From assembly GCA_030847615.1 (NCBI GenBank), contig JAUMIR010000003.1, positions 193,201,149-193,265,148 of the forward strand: a stretch of 64,000 nt of DNA, read 5' to 3'. The notes beneath the pieces were generated by a model, which was not told the DNA's origin, searched no databases, and saw nothing but the letters and a program-made list of their open reading frames with translations. This DNA is from Gambelia wislizenii. Taxonomy: Eukaryota; Chordata; Lepidosauria; Squamata; Crotaphytidae. Within the stretch, counting starts at the first letter, position 1. Each line of letters begins with the position of its first letter. Both the position numbers and the translations under genes were made by a program. Below are positions 1 to 12,000 of the stretch, piece after piece.

Positions 1-94
1 CATGTGGGCTGAGCAGCCTTCAATTTTTCACAGACATCCTGTAAGGATATCATGACCCCCTGGGGGTCCGCAGACCACAGATTAGGAACCACTG
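1..94. mobile_element. hAT-like transposon end, cut by the window edge
   Basis: The stretch around 48-94 (gacccccTGGGGGTCCGCAG... ending in AGGAACCACTG) resembles the common vertebrate hAT terminus CAGTGGTTC..., read here on the reverse strand. Only one end is present; the rest would lie before base 1. No transposase sequence is visible. The family assignment is from memory of hAT-Charlie-type termini and was not searched. Confidence 0.4.
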
Positions 95-121
95 TTCTAA
101 GAAAACCCTATACAATTCATG

Positions 122-165
122 TGGTCATCATAAGTCAAAAGGCAACCTGAAGGCACATACACACA
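122..165 (+). mobile_element. Sauria-type SINE 3' tail fragment
   Basis: Contains CATAAGTCAAAAGGCAACCTGAAGGCACAT-like text, the BovB-type 3' tail seen in the better SINE copies at 30357 and 34101. The tRNA-like head is missing. Confidence 0.5.
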
Positions 166-439
166 CTGTGAAAGAGTTGGGATAATGAGCAAATTCTTCA
201 AGAGGAATTGTGTAACTCTCAGTTGTCAAACCACCTGCTACAATATCCTTCCATGGATTAACAATTAAATATGTTTTGATGGAGGGTTGAGGAAGAGACC
301 TGCTTCCAGAGGGGCACTTTGCTCCCTCCTCTTTGCCGCCCCCCATCTGCCCAAAGCAGAACCACCAGAGGTGTCCGTCCCTGAAAGAGAAAGGGTGGTG
401 GGAAACCCTCCCCATTTGGCCAACTCTATGGTTCTGAAT

Positions 440-515
440 CTGACTGCCTTGAGCTGTAGTGGGCATGGGGTTGGACTAGATGGCCCTTGGGGATATCCTC
501 CAACTTCTGTGAGTC
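440..515 (+). mobile_element. CR1-like LINE 3' tail fragment
   Basis: GGGTTGGACTAGATGGCCCTT followed by TCCAACTTCTGTGA matches the 3' untranslated tail found on the other CR1 copies in the window, but the terminal ATTCTATG repeats are degenerate. No coding part remains. Confidence 0.4.
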
Positions 516-519
516 TTTA

Positions 520-1790
520 TATTTGCTTGCTTCTTTCTTCTCCCCATACCTTCTTCCTCTTGAACACTTCCTCCCTCTTCGGGGGAAGAAAAAAGAAAAG
601 GAGCTGAAGGCAGGTCAACCACTCTACTACCACACAACCAGTGCAGGCATTAAAAAGAGATAAAAACACTGATACGATCTCTCCTCATCACTCACCCACA
701 AGCATAACTTAAAATTATATCACCTTCAAGCTATGGTTTGAAGCATTAGGAGGGGAGAAACAGAAAATAATACAAAGGTTTATTTTAAAAAAAGAATTAG
801 GCAGTTAATTAGAAATGAACACCAAACTTACATTTTAATTAAGACATTCATTAAAAAGTCCTCAACTGGTACAAAGAAGCAATATTTTTGAAGAAATGCA
901 TGGTGGGGGGGGAAGAGAAGGGGCAGAGATATCAAACACCCCCCCCAGTCCCCTCTTCCCCATAGCCAAGATTCCCTGGGCACAAAAGGAGACAGTTTTA
1001 ATAGCGTCTCCCTGCCTGCCCCACCACACACCCTATTTGTCACAGAGAACACTTTTTCAAATTACACCAGGGCTTACTAACAGACCTCTTTCCCCACCCC
1101 TCAAAAAGCCCCTACAGTTTGGGTTGAAGAGAATTAGGAGCTTGAAGTTCAGGGAGAAATATCTTACTATCTGTTTGGAAAACAAACACAGATGTTAAGT
1201 ATGGGGAGCGGAAAGGAAGGAAAGGAAAAAACACAATGGCCATCTACTTCTCCCCACCTCCACAAAAAATAATAAATCAATAAATCCAGTAAATTGGATA
1301 TGATGGCACTCTCAGACCCCCTCCCCCAAATTAGCCAATTCCATACAAAAAAATAACAATAGCAATGGCTTTCTGTACATACAGACAATGGGGGGTAAGG
1401 AAGCAATGGGGGGAGGAAGCCAAGAGGTACTGAAGCCCCCCCCCCCGCAACAAGAAATGTCTTCTTGAAATTCAAGCCGTGGGAGGAGGAGTTTTTTTGG
1501 GGGGGTCTACCTTCCTTTGTTTTCCTCAAAAATAAAAGTCTCCCCCCTCTTTCAGTTAAGCCTTCTTCCTCTGTCACATAATTCTTGGGGGAGGATGCAT
1601 GACACCACACCAGCCTTGCATGTGGGAGAGAGGGAAGGAGTGCTTCCTTCCCTCCCAGCCTCCTCCTCCTCTCACTGCAAGGCAACCCCTGGTGGATAGA
1701 GGCGCTGCTGCCTCAGCTAACTTTCCCTGTTCTTCAAGACTGCATTTCCCTGGGTTTTTTCCTGTTTCATGGAGCCACCAGAAGGAAAGC
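520..1790. other. Unassigned stretch, homopurine/homopyrimidine rich
   Basis: No gene is supported. It is rich in G/A and C/T runs, including poly-C and poly-G near 930-945, 1435-1446 and 1495-1506. On the minus strand there is an AAATAAA polyadenylation-like signal near 780-787, and the text upstream of it could be an old 3' UTR or retrocopy. Open frames here (for example on minus 1167-1685) have no recognisable domain and are probably chance. Confidence 0.3.
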
Positions 1791-1802
1791 CACCCTGCCC
1801 CT

Positions 1803-1830
1803 GTATAAGGAGGGAGTCACAATGGGGCCC
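1803..1830 (+). repeat. Left flanking direct repeat (target-site duplication)
   Basis: A 28-base sequence beginning GTATAAGGAGGGAGTCACAA matches 3823-3850 at 26 of 28 positions. It flanks the L1/Tx1-type LINE on the 5' side. Confidence 0.7.
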
Positions 1831-3822
1831 ACAATGGAGCATCTTGGGGATCCAAATCCAACGTCCGTTGGACAGTTCGTGGTTGGTTCAGTGTGAATCT
1901 GTTAAATTTGTTGCCCATGCTGATGATGTGTCTCTCTTGGTTAAGGACAGGATGGAAGTTAGGAAGATTAAAGATGCTTTTGAGGCCTACGGTCGAGTTT
2001 CTGGTGCTCGACTTAACATAGAAAAGAGTTTTTTGATCAGGATTTTTGCTGCAGAGAACAAGATGGCAACTATTCCTCTAAAGGACATAGTTGAAGGAAA
2101 CAAAGGGTGGCAAGCAGAGCAAGAGGCAAAGATGGATAGGGTGAAGATCCTGGGACTGAATTTTGCAGTGGCTCCCGAGGGATGGAAAGAAAATTGGTAT
2201 CACTGGTTGGAAAAAGTGAAGGAGAGGGTGGCCCTCTGGCAGAGATGGAAGCTGACCATTTACCAGAGAGCTGCTTTTGTAAATACCTACCTGCTTCTGG
2301 TGGCAGCCAACTTGGCGGCTGTTTTCCTGCCTCCAGATTCAGTGATTAAACAAGCTGATCGGGTTCTCTTCAAGTTCCTTTGGGGAATGGCCACTACCCC
2401 CTGGCAAGAGCAGTGGCTTATAGGCAGGTAGAAAAAGGGGGCCTGGACTTCCCAGCCCTGGGACCTAAGTTCATCACCATCTTCTCTGCCCAAAATTTTG
2501 GGAAAGTCTCTCTGTTGCAAAAGGGTCAGATTCAACCTCAGGCTTGGCTAGTTTTGTTTTGTGAGTGCTGGATGGGGACTAGATGGGGAAAGACTTGATG
2601 GGAGGAAGGCTCATTAAGTTTTAGGTTTTCTTTGCCTGAAAAATTGAAAGCACCAGGTTTTTTTTGAGAGACTTTGTTTTTTACCTAAAGAAATATAGAA
2701 TCTATGCTGAGGAGTTGAAGGGTGAAGAAAGGCCAGGTCAGAGCATCAAGAGAGGTTTGTACAGAAAAATAGTAGAGGAGATTTCTGTTAACCCGTGTTT
2801 GCAAAAACGTCAGGCCAAACCAGATTTGTCAGACTACCTAAAACACCAGACTAGCCCGACTGAGTATTTCATGGACAAAAGGGTCCCCAAAAAGTTGTGG
2901 GGCTTGAGGTGGAGGCTCTACCATCAGGTTCTTAATCTGAGGGGAAGGAGACCATTGACCGCAGAGGATAAGCAGACTTGTCCTTGTCTGAAACGTAAAA
3001 AGGCTGAGATTTTGAGTGGCGTAGCACAGAAGGAGATGATCAGGCATTTTGTCCAGGACTGCCCGAGTGCCCGGGAAACATGGGAGGAGGTGGCCCAGGT
3101 CCTGGATTGGCCAGATTTGGCACAACAGGCTTGGGAGACAATACTTTCAGGGACTGAACCTCCAGAGGGTGTCAGGGGACCCAGAAAGTCAGTGGGCCAA
3201 AAGAGGAAGAGGAAGGGGTCTGGTTCCATGGCTGAGAGTTTTTGGAAAGTGCCTTGGTCCACGGTGCACCTGGTCAACCTCTATGTGATGTTAGGGTTAT
3301 TTTTCCAAAGACAAAGGGAGCTGAAAAGTCAAAATCTGCAGGATGTAAAAGGCACTGCTTATTATGTGAAGAACGTAAATGAAAATTTAGCTCTGAGTGA
3401 AAAAGAGAAATTACCAAACTATCGTTGGAAAAAGTTTTGGCTGTGGTTTAGTGAGACAACTCCAGCAATAACTTAAAAGGATATTTTAAATAAATAAATA
3501 TTTTATTATTATTATTGTATTTTTGTATTATTTTGTATTGTTTTTATTAATCTTTTAATTAATCTTTTATTATTTTTTTTCTTTTCCAAATAAGTATAAT
3601 TGTATTGTGTAAATATAATGTGGTTATAGTGCGTTTAGATTAAGAGGAAAAATGTATTAGTGTTAGGATAGATAGTTTTATTTTTGTATTAGTAAGAAAA
3701 GAGGAAAACAATTAATATTATTTTTGTGTTATTGTTATGGCCTTTTGAGGTCAGGTGTATTTTTCAGTAGAATGGTCTTATTCCAATAAAAAATTCCTAA
3801 CCCCCCAAAATTCCTAACCCCC
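1831..3822 (+). mobile_element. 5'-truncated L1/Tx1-type non-LTR retrotransposon
   Basis: The insertion carries the C-terminal half of a reverse-transcriptase polyprotein, then an AT-rich 3' UTR. It ends in two copies of a TTCCTAACCCCC-like unit (about 3793-3804 and 3811-3822) joined by AAAA. It is flanked by near-identical 28-base direct repeats. The missing N-terminal half and the long target-site duplication indicate a 5'-truncated LINE insertion made by target-primed reverse transcription. Confidence 0.7.
1880..3476 (+). pseudogene. Reverse transcriptase C-terminal half, L1/Tx1 type, frameshifted
   Basis: The frame 1769-2431 enters the RT palm at FVAHADDVSLLV (HADD replaces the usual YADD, near 1916-1927), followed by the SGARLNIEKS thumb-side motif. 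A frameshift near 2415 moves the reading to the 2380-2598 frame (VEKGGLDFPALGPKF). Reading resumes in 2664-3476, a 270-residue open frame with CPCLKRKK...EMIRHFVQDCPSARETWEEV. That region resembles the C-terminal zinc-knuckle-like Cys/His segment of L1 and Tx1 ORF2 proteins. Endonuclease and fingers domains are absent. In an intact element the enzyme would copy element RNA at the nicked target. This copy is dead: truncated, frameshifted and with a stop near 2596. Assignment to Tx1 rather than L1 is by resemblance only. Confidence 0.65.
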
Positions 3823-3850
3823 GTATGAGGAGGGAGTCACAATGTGGCCC
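3823..3850 (+). repeat. Right flanking direct repeat (target-site duplication)
   Basis: Partner of 1803-1830 (26/28 identical), lying directly after the last CCCCC of the LINE tail. Similarity may continue a little further (CCCACAAT on both sides). Confidence 0.7.
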
Positions 3851-6026
3851 CTCCCACAATAGGGGTCCCCGCAACTCCGGGGGCTGCGGGTGGCTTAAAC
3901 CAGCCCTTGGTCTACTTTTGCGTATTCATAGCATCGTTATACTTCGAAATAAATGACCATTGATGAAGAATATTTGCTGTCAATACAACTGCCTGTGCAA
4001 GACCAGCAAGCAAAGCTAAGTTTTTCTGCGGAGCTCAAGTTTGCAGGGTTCAGCTCATATGAAGTTGTCTCTCTGTTTTTTCCTTACATGTTCTTGCATC
4101 ATTTTTTTAAGATTTAAAGAATTTTCTCTCTATAAAAATTGGCCTGTTGTTAACGTTGTCTTTGCTCCATTGGTAGTTAAGCCTCCTTTGAGCTTCCCGC
4201 TCTTTTAAGTTTTTGCATCATTTGGTTTTAACAGTGTTTCAAGGGAAAAACTCACAACCTGCATCTGCAGTCATCTTGCATACAAGTATCCACAAGTATT
4301 TGATAAACAAGATGCAGGTAGTTGATTGATTTTGTTCTCAAGTTTTGAAGCCACAGTGAAAATGAGGCAACAATGCTCCTTTTTATATAAACATCAAGTG
4401 GCATGAAAACTGCACCCCAGCTACTTGGATAAGTGTTTAAATAGCATGAACACACAGGCATTGCCGATTTCTGGGAGATAGGGTACCAATCAGATGGGGA
4501 AGGCTCACAGAATTGCTGTCCCCACCAATACTTTCCAGGAGCATTGCCTCTCTGACTGAGAAAAGGATTGTCCTGCTGATGTTTGTATATATGAGATCTG
4601 GTCTAGCTGCTATGAATTTTTCAACATCCCTCAAGGAAAAACCACATTATTTACTGGAAGCAATGGTTAACTCAGGAAACTCAGTGACTCCTTACTAAGA
4701 CTTCTAATACATGCTCTTTAAATATGAAACAATATTTGTGGATGAATTCTTGATGTGTGTAATCATTACAGCTATCCGTGAGGGAGCCTTGAAATGTAAA
4801 TATTAACAGAATATGGGTTTGGTTATGCACAAGGAAGAAAATATGTGTTCACTTCTCTGCAGGTGTCAATAGTTCAATATTAAGTCAAATATTAAAGGGA
4901 AAAGGAGAGATAGTAGTTCCACCCAAAGTTAGAGTCATATTGACCCATCCTAGAAAATGTAAAGACCTGCACATGTTTGATTTTTGAATAGTGCTTTACG
5001 TTTGTCTTTCAGTGACATAAAATCTTGTTTGAAGAAGCAGAAGAAGAAGCAAACAGCTAATATGAGGAGGAAGGAGGACACTGTGTTTTCCAGTCTGGGA
5101 TGGGGTAGTTGTTCCTTCAACAAGGAGTTGTGTGAAGCCTCCTAAAATTTCTGTCCCCAATTACAATCACAGCCAATTTATGGAATGCATGAGGCTAGAC
5201 AGCTTATGGAATGTATATTTGTTTTGCATTTTAATCAATTTAAGCCAATTCACACTGCCCAAAATAATAGATAAATTAAAGCACAACTATCCTTCAGTTT
5301 CTCACTTCTCTTAATTTTGTGATATAGTTCTCTGATCTGAAAATGCATATTAAAAGGCATAAATTTGGGTACTGGTAATTGAGGTATCTAACAGTATAAA
5401 CAAAAGTGTTTGCAAAAAATGAGCAGGACATATTTGGAAGATGTGTACAAAAAGGTGTATGAATTTTAGTGCTTTTTTTTAAAAGATGCAGACTGGTGAG
5501 GAAACAGGATGGAGTAAACTGATTCTTTAAAAAAATATGGTGAAGGAAGAATCTATATATATTTGTCATACAGCATGCCTTGTTTTGTTCGTAACAGTTA
5601 TTTACCATATTCATGTAAATTTTGTGTTATTCTTTACTTATTTACACTTTGTAATAATACATTGGTACATGCTTGTTACTTTGTGGTTGTTTTGTTTTTA
5701 TATATCTTGGCACCTGGTTCACCATTGTTGTTTTTTCTCTTTTTGTATGTTTGAAGGATACCCTCTGCTCTGGTTGTCTTAAAAATAATGGACATTATAT
5801 ACAGTGAAACAGACTGATTTGTCCATCTCAACACATATAAAAAACAAAACATGGACCTGTGCACAGTTTCATTGAGACTGCATCTTATTTAAAACATTTT
5901 AGAAACCTAAATATTTGTGTTTTTGCATTCATTGTTAGTTTGCAGGAACAGCTATCTTCCTGCTCATAGTTCCAAGGCAATGGTGCAGGCAAATGGATTG
6001 ATAAACCAAAAACACCACATTGTATT
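3851..6026. other. Unassigned stretch
   Basis: No gene or named repeat recognised. It contains an AT-rich part (4700-5900) and a short GAAGAAGCA run near 5034-5055. Small open frames have no recognisable domains. Confidence 0.3.
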
Positions 6027-6235
6027 ATGTTGTTATGTGCCTTCAAGTTGCTTCCAACTTATGGTGACCCTAAAGCAAACCTCTCACAGGCAAGATTTGT
6101 TCAGATAGGGTTTGCCATCCTCTGAGTATGAGTGTAACTTGCCCAAGGTCACCCAGTGGGTTTTCATGGCCTGATTTGAACTCTTGTTTTCAGTTGTAGT
6201 CCAACACTCAAATCATTATACCACACTGGCTTATA
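6027..6235 (-). mobile_element. Sauria-type SINE, nearly full length
   Basis: Read on the minus strand, the element runs from a tRNA-like head (CCAGTGTGGTATAATG...; TTGGACTAC) through GGTGACCTTGGGCAAG and CAAATCTTGCCTGTGAGAGG to the tail ATAAGTTGGAAGCAACTTGA with AAGGCACATAACAACA. SINEs of this type are non-coding and depend on LINE (BovB) machinery. Confidence 0.75.
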
Positions 6236-6374
6236 TTATTATATGGGGGGAGCCTATACTTGTATGCCTCTCACATCTGCCACACATCTATGTGTTCTGT
6301 TGTATAAATAAATAAATTGAACTACTTGGAATAGGTTGATGTGGCACACCTTAGTCATGTCCTATTTCAAGGAA

Positions 6375-6735
6375 TGTAAATACAGTCAGCGTAAGAGGGG
6401 CGCTCCAAAAAAGCAATACAAGGAGTCCCTGAAACAACATCTCAGGCTCGGCCAAATTGAGCATCAACAATGGTCCGCCCTGGCCTCACATCGGGATGCA
6501 TGGAGACGCAGTATCCACAATGCTGCAGCCTTATTTGAGAACTCACTCCGAACAAGTCTTGAAGAGAAGCGAAAACGCAGAAAGAATCACAACCCAGAAA
6601 CATCACCCAAGGAGACCTTCTGCTGTGCTTTCTGCAACCGGACTTGTTTATCTCAGACTGACCTTTTTAGTCATCAGTGTGCTTGCAGAAAGCACAGGAT
6701 GAGTCCTTCCTGAATCTTCATTTGTAAAGAAAAGC
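6375..6735 (+). mobile_element. 3' fragment of the 984-codon LINE family
   Basis: The frame ending at 6713 encodes a C-terminus nearly identical to that of the LINE at 21608-24562: GAPKKQYKESLKQHLRLGQI, a SHRDAWRRSIHNAAALFENS segment and the CAFC...H...C zinc finger, ending MSPS. Only the last ~110 codons and a short 3' UTR remain. The join near 6375-6387 is the 5' truncation point. It shows the family has more than one copy in this region. Confidence 0.8.
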
Positions 6736-6746
6736 TGGGGGGAATA

Positions 6747-7022
6747 CAGTCGACCCTCACATTTCACAAGGGATGCAACAGCCCCATGATATTGGAAAAA
6801 CTGAAAATATCAGCCCACTATTTTATTTTTATTTTTTGCATGAGAGAACACTTCTCAAGGCATTTGACGCTCCTCCAGCATAACTGTATGGTCAACTCCC
6901 AGCAGAAGGTAACCATAGAATCATGCTGGAGGACCTACAAATTCACAGAGAGAACATACTAACCAAATCCACAAATAATTAAATCTGCAAATGCTTAACT
7001 CACAAATGTGGAGGAACAACTG
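6747..7022. mobile_element. Tigger-like (pogo) MITE, 276 bp
   Basis: Starts CAGTCGACCCTCACATTTCA and ends with the inverted counterpart (ACAAATGTGGAGGAACAACTG). TA lies immediately outside both ends (6745-6746 and 7023-7024), as expected of Tc1/mariner-Tigger insertion. No transposase is encoded. Related ends occur at 35852-37771 and 57439-57666. Confidence 0.7.
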
Positions 7023-7356
7023 TATATAGAAATGAGAAAAGGCCAGGAAGGAGGAAACCTAGGTGCTTTCTAATTTAGAAAGAATCCTGAGGAAAGGGGT
7101 GAAATGATTTCACTTTTGAAATTATTGATATGCCACTCTCTTCATAAATTTCATAGTTCAAATCGTCTCACCCTACCTCTGGTTTCTTTCTAAACAAGAA
7201 AACACACAGGTGAAAGAAATCTTTCTCTTTCCTTGTGTCATAATGCCAGAATTCAGATTCACCAGCAAAGTTTGCAGTAAGTCTAGGACAGATCTTGAAA
7301 CTTGGTACTTTTGGCTTTCTTTATAACAATGCAGGGTTTATAACAAACTAGTTTTG

Positions 7357-7898
7357 GGACTTTATCAGACCGGCAGAATACAGCATCATAAGAATGCCTA
7401 GTGATTGCAAAAGGGTGCACATACCAGATGATGTCGCCCTTTTGTGATCATGTAAAGTCAAAAAGCCATCAATAGATCAGCTGCGGTGATTTGTTGCCAG
7501 CATTGCCGCCTTGCACCACTGTACTCATGTGAATATGGCGTCAATGAGCAAACACATCTGGGTGAGATCATGACTGTCAGGTAGGGGATGCTCTTTTTAT
7601 GACCCCCCCCCATTTACTTGTAAGTTGTACAGTGTGGTTTTGTGCTTTGCTGTACTTTTTGTGTGTGTGTTTTTGTTTTTGTTTTTGAATTTCCCACACT
7701 AGCATCTTCTCATAAGAACTGGCAAGATTTCAACCCCGGAGGTAAACTGAGCTCCATTTGTGCTCCGTTACTGCCAGAGAAGCCTGATTGGCACTATGTA
7801 AGGTATGTCTGGTAGGTGGAGGGTTTTTTTGCTGGCATAAAAATGACACAATTTATGCCAGCAAAATAATATTTATGTGGGGTGTTCTGATAAAGTCC
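7357..7898. mobile_element. Family A element, copy 1 (TIR GGACTTTATCAGAC)
   Basis: Begins GGACTTTATCAGACC and ends TTCTGATAAAGTCC. Internal landmarks are shared with the other A copies: GCATCATAAGAATGCC beside the left end, GATGATGTCGCCCTTTTG, CCATCAATAGATC, and TGGCATAAAAATGACAC near the right end. It is 542 bp with no coding capacity. The flanks (ttg/ata) do not show a clear target duplication, unlike copies 2 and 3. Superfamily is unknown; see findings. Confidence 0.75.
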
Positions 7899-8045
7899 AT
7901 AGTTTCACTGGGTTATGTACCATTAATTTCAGGCCTTGTAGAATGGCAGCATGGGGTTTTGCAACATCTCTTGTTATTTTAAAAAAAGTATTGGAAATAA
8001 GAAAACCTATATGTAAATGTAAATTATATTTGCAAGGGAACCTCT

Positions 8046-8412
8046 GAACATATTAAGAGGAAAGAAGAAACCTTAAAAGTAAACAAAATCTGGTCCCCAG
8101 TTTTGAAACACAATAGAATCAAAACTCAACACTTACAAAAGAATTCCACCCAGGGACAAGAGGATTCCCAGCAGATAATGGCCCATCAACCAACTGTTAG
8201 CCAAACAGACACCAATGAGCCTTGCATTTCTATACCCAGAAACACTAACCATTCAATTAGACAAATTTACATATTCTCCCCAAAAGGGGTTCACAGCATA
8301 TAAACTCCACACACAAACCTACCCAACCATTCTCTGAAGATGCCTGCCACAGATGCAGGCGAAACATCACAAAGAAACTATTCCAGAACATGGCCTCACA
8401 GCGAAGAAAAAA
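8046..8412 (+). mobile_element. Penelope-like element 3' fragment
   Basis: Collinear with 63140-63500: GAAACCTTAAAAGTAAACAA, then AAAACTCAACACTTACAAAA, CACCCAGGGACAAG, and the tail GATGCCTGCCACAGATGCAG with GCGAAACATCA. The RT and GIY-YIG domains are missing. Family assignment follows from the better copy at 62600-63500. Confidence 0.65.
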
Positions 8413-10077
8413 ACCAAGGAAAATCTCTCTTGTATCTACACAAACTATTGAGGTTTTTCCATGTAAATGCATTTTGAGAATAAAATACAATTTTTGAGAT
8501 TGAACTAAGACAAGATATACATCCCTAACTGAGTATCATTTTCCAAAGCAGGGGAAGATTTCCAAGATAAGAGATTTAAGTGAGTTTCCTATGACTTATA
8601 ACTATTTCACTGGTGCAAAAAGAGCTCTCGATATGCACAGTCCTTTTGGGAAAGAGAGAAACTAAGGTGGAAGAACCACCTTCTGCTAAATTCTGCTGGG
8701 TGAAATCTAAAAGAGATTGTGTCTTTTTCTTTTTCTTTTCTTCCTTTCTTTTTTGCAGGTTTTTTTTTTCTTTAACAGTTTCCCTCCTATGGCTGCTAAA
8801 ACAGCCTCCCAAAGACTAGAGAGCTGACTCCTGAAATGCTCAAGGTCCATTCCCATCATATAAAAGGTACTCTTCATTATTTAAAGTATCTTGTGGCGTT
8901 TTAGACAACCATATTTTTGTGGCATAATGTATCCTGGGCCACAGTCCCATTGTCAAATATTTCTCTAACAATATTTAATCTGTTATATCATATTGTTTTG
9001 CGTGATGACTTGTGTCCAAGAGAGTATTCTAAAATCATTATGTGAGCTTCCACTTTTAAAACAATTTTAGACAAACGTCTAGTGCCATCTTCTGGATAGA
9101 TCCAGAATGAAGAAGTTTTCTTTAAAATGACAGAGTAGAAAGTAACTTAAACCACAAAAAAGGAAGAAAAATAATATCTTTGCATTTCAGAAATGTCTGA
9201 AACAAAAGGAAAGATGTGTTCAGATTCAAAGTGTAATAGCATAGATTAGTGCATAAAGTTATTGGTAGAATTAATTAACATTATGATATATCAGTTTATG
9301 CCAAGAACAGGATTATCTCTTGATTAATAAGATGTTTTATACACACACACTTCTGATTTACTGTGAATTTACTGATTATACCAAAGTGGTAATAATTGTG
9401 ATATTACCATGAAAATACCAAAGATGAATCAAACATTTTGTGTTTGTAAATGATAACTTTTTTTAAAAAATCTAAACAAATAAAATTAGTATTTCAAAGA
9501 AGGCAAGCAAACCATATCAGTCACAAGATCATTTTCAGCCCTCTACATTTATTTGTATCAACCTTCTCCTCCTATGCTGTGCTACTACAAATTCAGGAGC
9601 CTTGAAGCTGACATATTTATCTAAACAGTATATAGGAAACTTCATCTTTGATGGATTATCTTCATTTGGAATACATCTCAACAGCCCATATAATATTTCT
9701 TCTCCCTTATGACATCCTAAATTGTGCAAAGCAAATAATTATCCAAGGTTTTCAGATGCTTTATACCATATCTATAAAGCTGTGAGGCTATTTCACCAGT
9801 GACCACCGCTGTGATGGCAAGGTTTATAGTTTTAAGGGCAAAAAGCTAGAACATAAAACATGTATGATATTCTAAGATATTTGCCTTTTTGTGTGTGAAA
9901 TGGTAGAAGTAGCCGGACTAAACTGCAGTAATTCCATCTGTTTATTTTGGCTTAGAGCCTAAGATAAATTAATTAAAGGAAATTCAGGGGTAGAAAGTTT
10001 CCCAGTCCTAACAGATAGCTGTGGATTGTCCAAAACAATGGAAACTGGGGAGACAAGGAAACCATTCCAATTGTTAA
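8413..10077. other. Unassigned stretch
   Basis: No gene or clear repeat seen. There is a pyrimidine-rich run at 8721-8772 (CTTTTTCTTTTTCTTTTC type). Confidence 0.3.
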
Positions 10078-10160
10078 CTGTTCAATAGATGATGCCAGCC
10101 ACAGATGCAGGTGAAACGTCAGGAATAAACTCTTCCAAAACACGGCCTCACAGCCTGGGG
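10078..10160 (+). mobile_element. Penelope-like element tail fragment
   Basis: Contains GATGCCAGCCACAGATGCAG and GTGAAACGTCAGGAATAAAC followed by ACACGGCCTCACAGCCTGGG, the same 3' tail as at 8338-8410 and 63427-63490. Confidence 0.6.
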
Positions 10161-11281
10161 AAAAAAACACAGAAAACCTATGTTAACTCTTCATTTGTCA
10201 ATTGTTTGTTTATGTCTGTGTGGATAATTTGATTGTGTTAACGTTAGTGTTTTCATTATAATGTAAAGAATAAAAATGATTATTAAAAAAATTAAGAAGC
10301 TGGGGAATATAACATGCAAAAGCCCTGCTAGGGAGAAGTAGGAAATTAGCACAGAAAAATACACAGGAAAATATCCCATGCTTCCAATGGGCAAAAAGCA
10401 GCTTGCAGGGAAAGAGTTCTGCACCTTATGCCTCCAGTTCATAAAAATAACTTACAGGGGAAATGTCTAAGTACCCTGTATCTCCTCTTCCTGAGGAGTT
10501 CTCCTCCTGAGCTGTCTTCCAGCTTTTGGGCAGAGGGGCATATTCTTAGGCCTAGCTCACCATGAAACATGTAGCTTCAACTTTACCATGTCAATTGTGA
10601 GTTGTCTTGTCAACAAAATATTTTGCCTAAGACCTCACTTTTATAAGGGTAAAAAACAAACTCCTTCCCTTTTATAGTTTCCTCTGCCTTTAGATCATGA
10701 CTGAAATCTATAGTGTTAAAATCCCTGGGGATGTCTTAACCTTTGAAGACTTCCCATTCATTTTTCAGTGCTGGCATTTCTGAGCAACTATGAAATATTG
10801 TCCAGACAGAACATTATTATTCTGATAATGTCATTCAAGACAAAAGTCAAGTCTTAATTTTAATTAGTCAACTAAGGTCTTAGATTCATGGGTAAAAGAA
10901 AACACATACAGGGAGCTTTCTACTTTCCCCCCTTCACATCTATTTTTCCCCTATGCACTGCAGAGGCTTTTGGGAAATATGATGCACACTCATAAGTAAA
11001 TGCACAGTCAATGCTTATCAATGCTACACAGTCACAACACAGCTTGCAAGTTCTGTCCCATATCCAACATCTAGTCTTCACTCTCTGTGTGAAATATTTC
11101 TTCATTTCAAGTGGCACAACTTGCAGCAGATCTTGCCAGCATAGTGAGTGGTGGGGAATAATAGGAATTGTGGTACAACAACTTCTGGAGAGCCACATGA
11201 TTCCCACCCCTGATCTATAGCAATGTTCAGATTTCTGATAGTCAAGATAGATTTCCACTAAATAAAAATACATCACTCTAA
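10161..11281. other. Unassigned stretch
   Basis: No gene or named repeat recognised. Small open frames (for example minus 10920-11297) have no known domain. Confidence 0.3.
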
Positions 11282-11623
11282 GGACTTTATCAGACACAAG
11301 AAAACGGTGTCATAACGACACCACATAAATATGAAAGAGCGCACATATCAGATTATGTTGCCTTTTTGCATTTATGTCCTGCCAATAAGCTGATCGATTT
11401 TATTGACAGGACAGGCCATCAATAGATTGGGTATGACTTTTTTTGCCGGCATAGCCGGCGTATGAAACCTTGTGTATTTTTTTCTTGTACGTACTCCATC
11501 AATGGCCAAAACGGCCAGAACACTTCTGGATGAGATTGTGACATCCACATAGGTGATACACTTTTTGGACCTTTCCTGGTTTACTTGGAAATTTTTAAGT
11601 GTGTTTTTGTGCTTTGTGTCACT

Positions 11624-12000
11624 TTTAATAATAATAATAATAATAATAATAACAACAACAACAACAACTTTATTTTTGTACCCTGCCTTTTGCCTATTAG
11701 GCAATCAAGGCGGCTCACAACAATTGGAAATAAAACAAACAAATCCATAAAAACAGTAGTAGCTTAAAACAATTTACCCCCCTTAAAATTACATATAATA
11801 ATACATATATTTAAAAATAATTGGCAAATTCACCAATAATATAAAAATACTACCCTAAAACTTTAAACTATAACATAAAAACATAAAAACATAAGCATAA
11901 AACATAAACACATAAAACATAAAAACATAAAAAGAGGGAGGAGCATCCATTAAAATGCTCCTTTTAATAATTTAATAATTTAATAAAACTTCAAGGAAGT
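11624..12000 (-). mobile_element. L2-like LINE 3' tail inside family A copy 2
   Basis: On the minus strand the text reads GAGCCGCCTTGATTGCCTAA followed by GGGTACAAAAATAAAG and then a GTT/ATT microsatellite, the usual 3' end of squamate L2-type LINEs (compare 49430-49503). Its placement shows the family A host inserted earlier. Confidence 0.6.
11627..11668 (+). repeat. (AAT)n(AAC)n microsatellite
   Basis: About eight ATA/AAT units followed by six AAC units; this is the tail microsatellite of the minus-strand L2 fragment. Confidence 0.9.

Noticed and set aside
1167..1685. 172-codon minus-strand frame
   Set aside because: Low-complexity G/C- and purine-rich DNA; no domain seen and no homologous frame elsewhere in the window.
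10800..10830. TCTGATAATGTC considered as a family B right end
   Set aside because: Only a partial match, with no neighbouring internal blocks and no left end.
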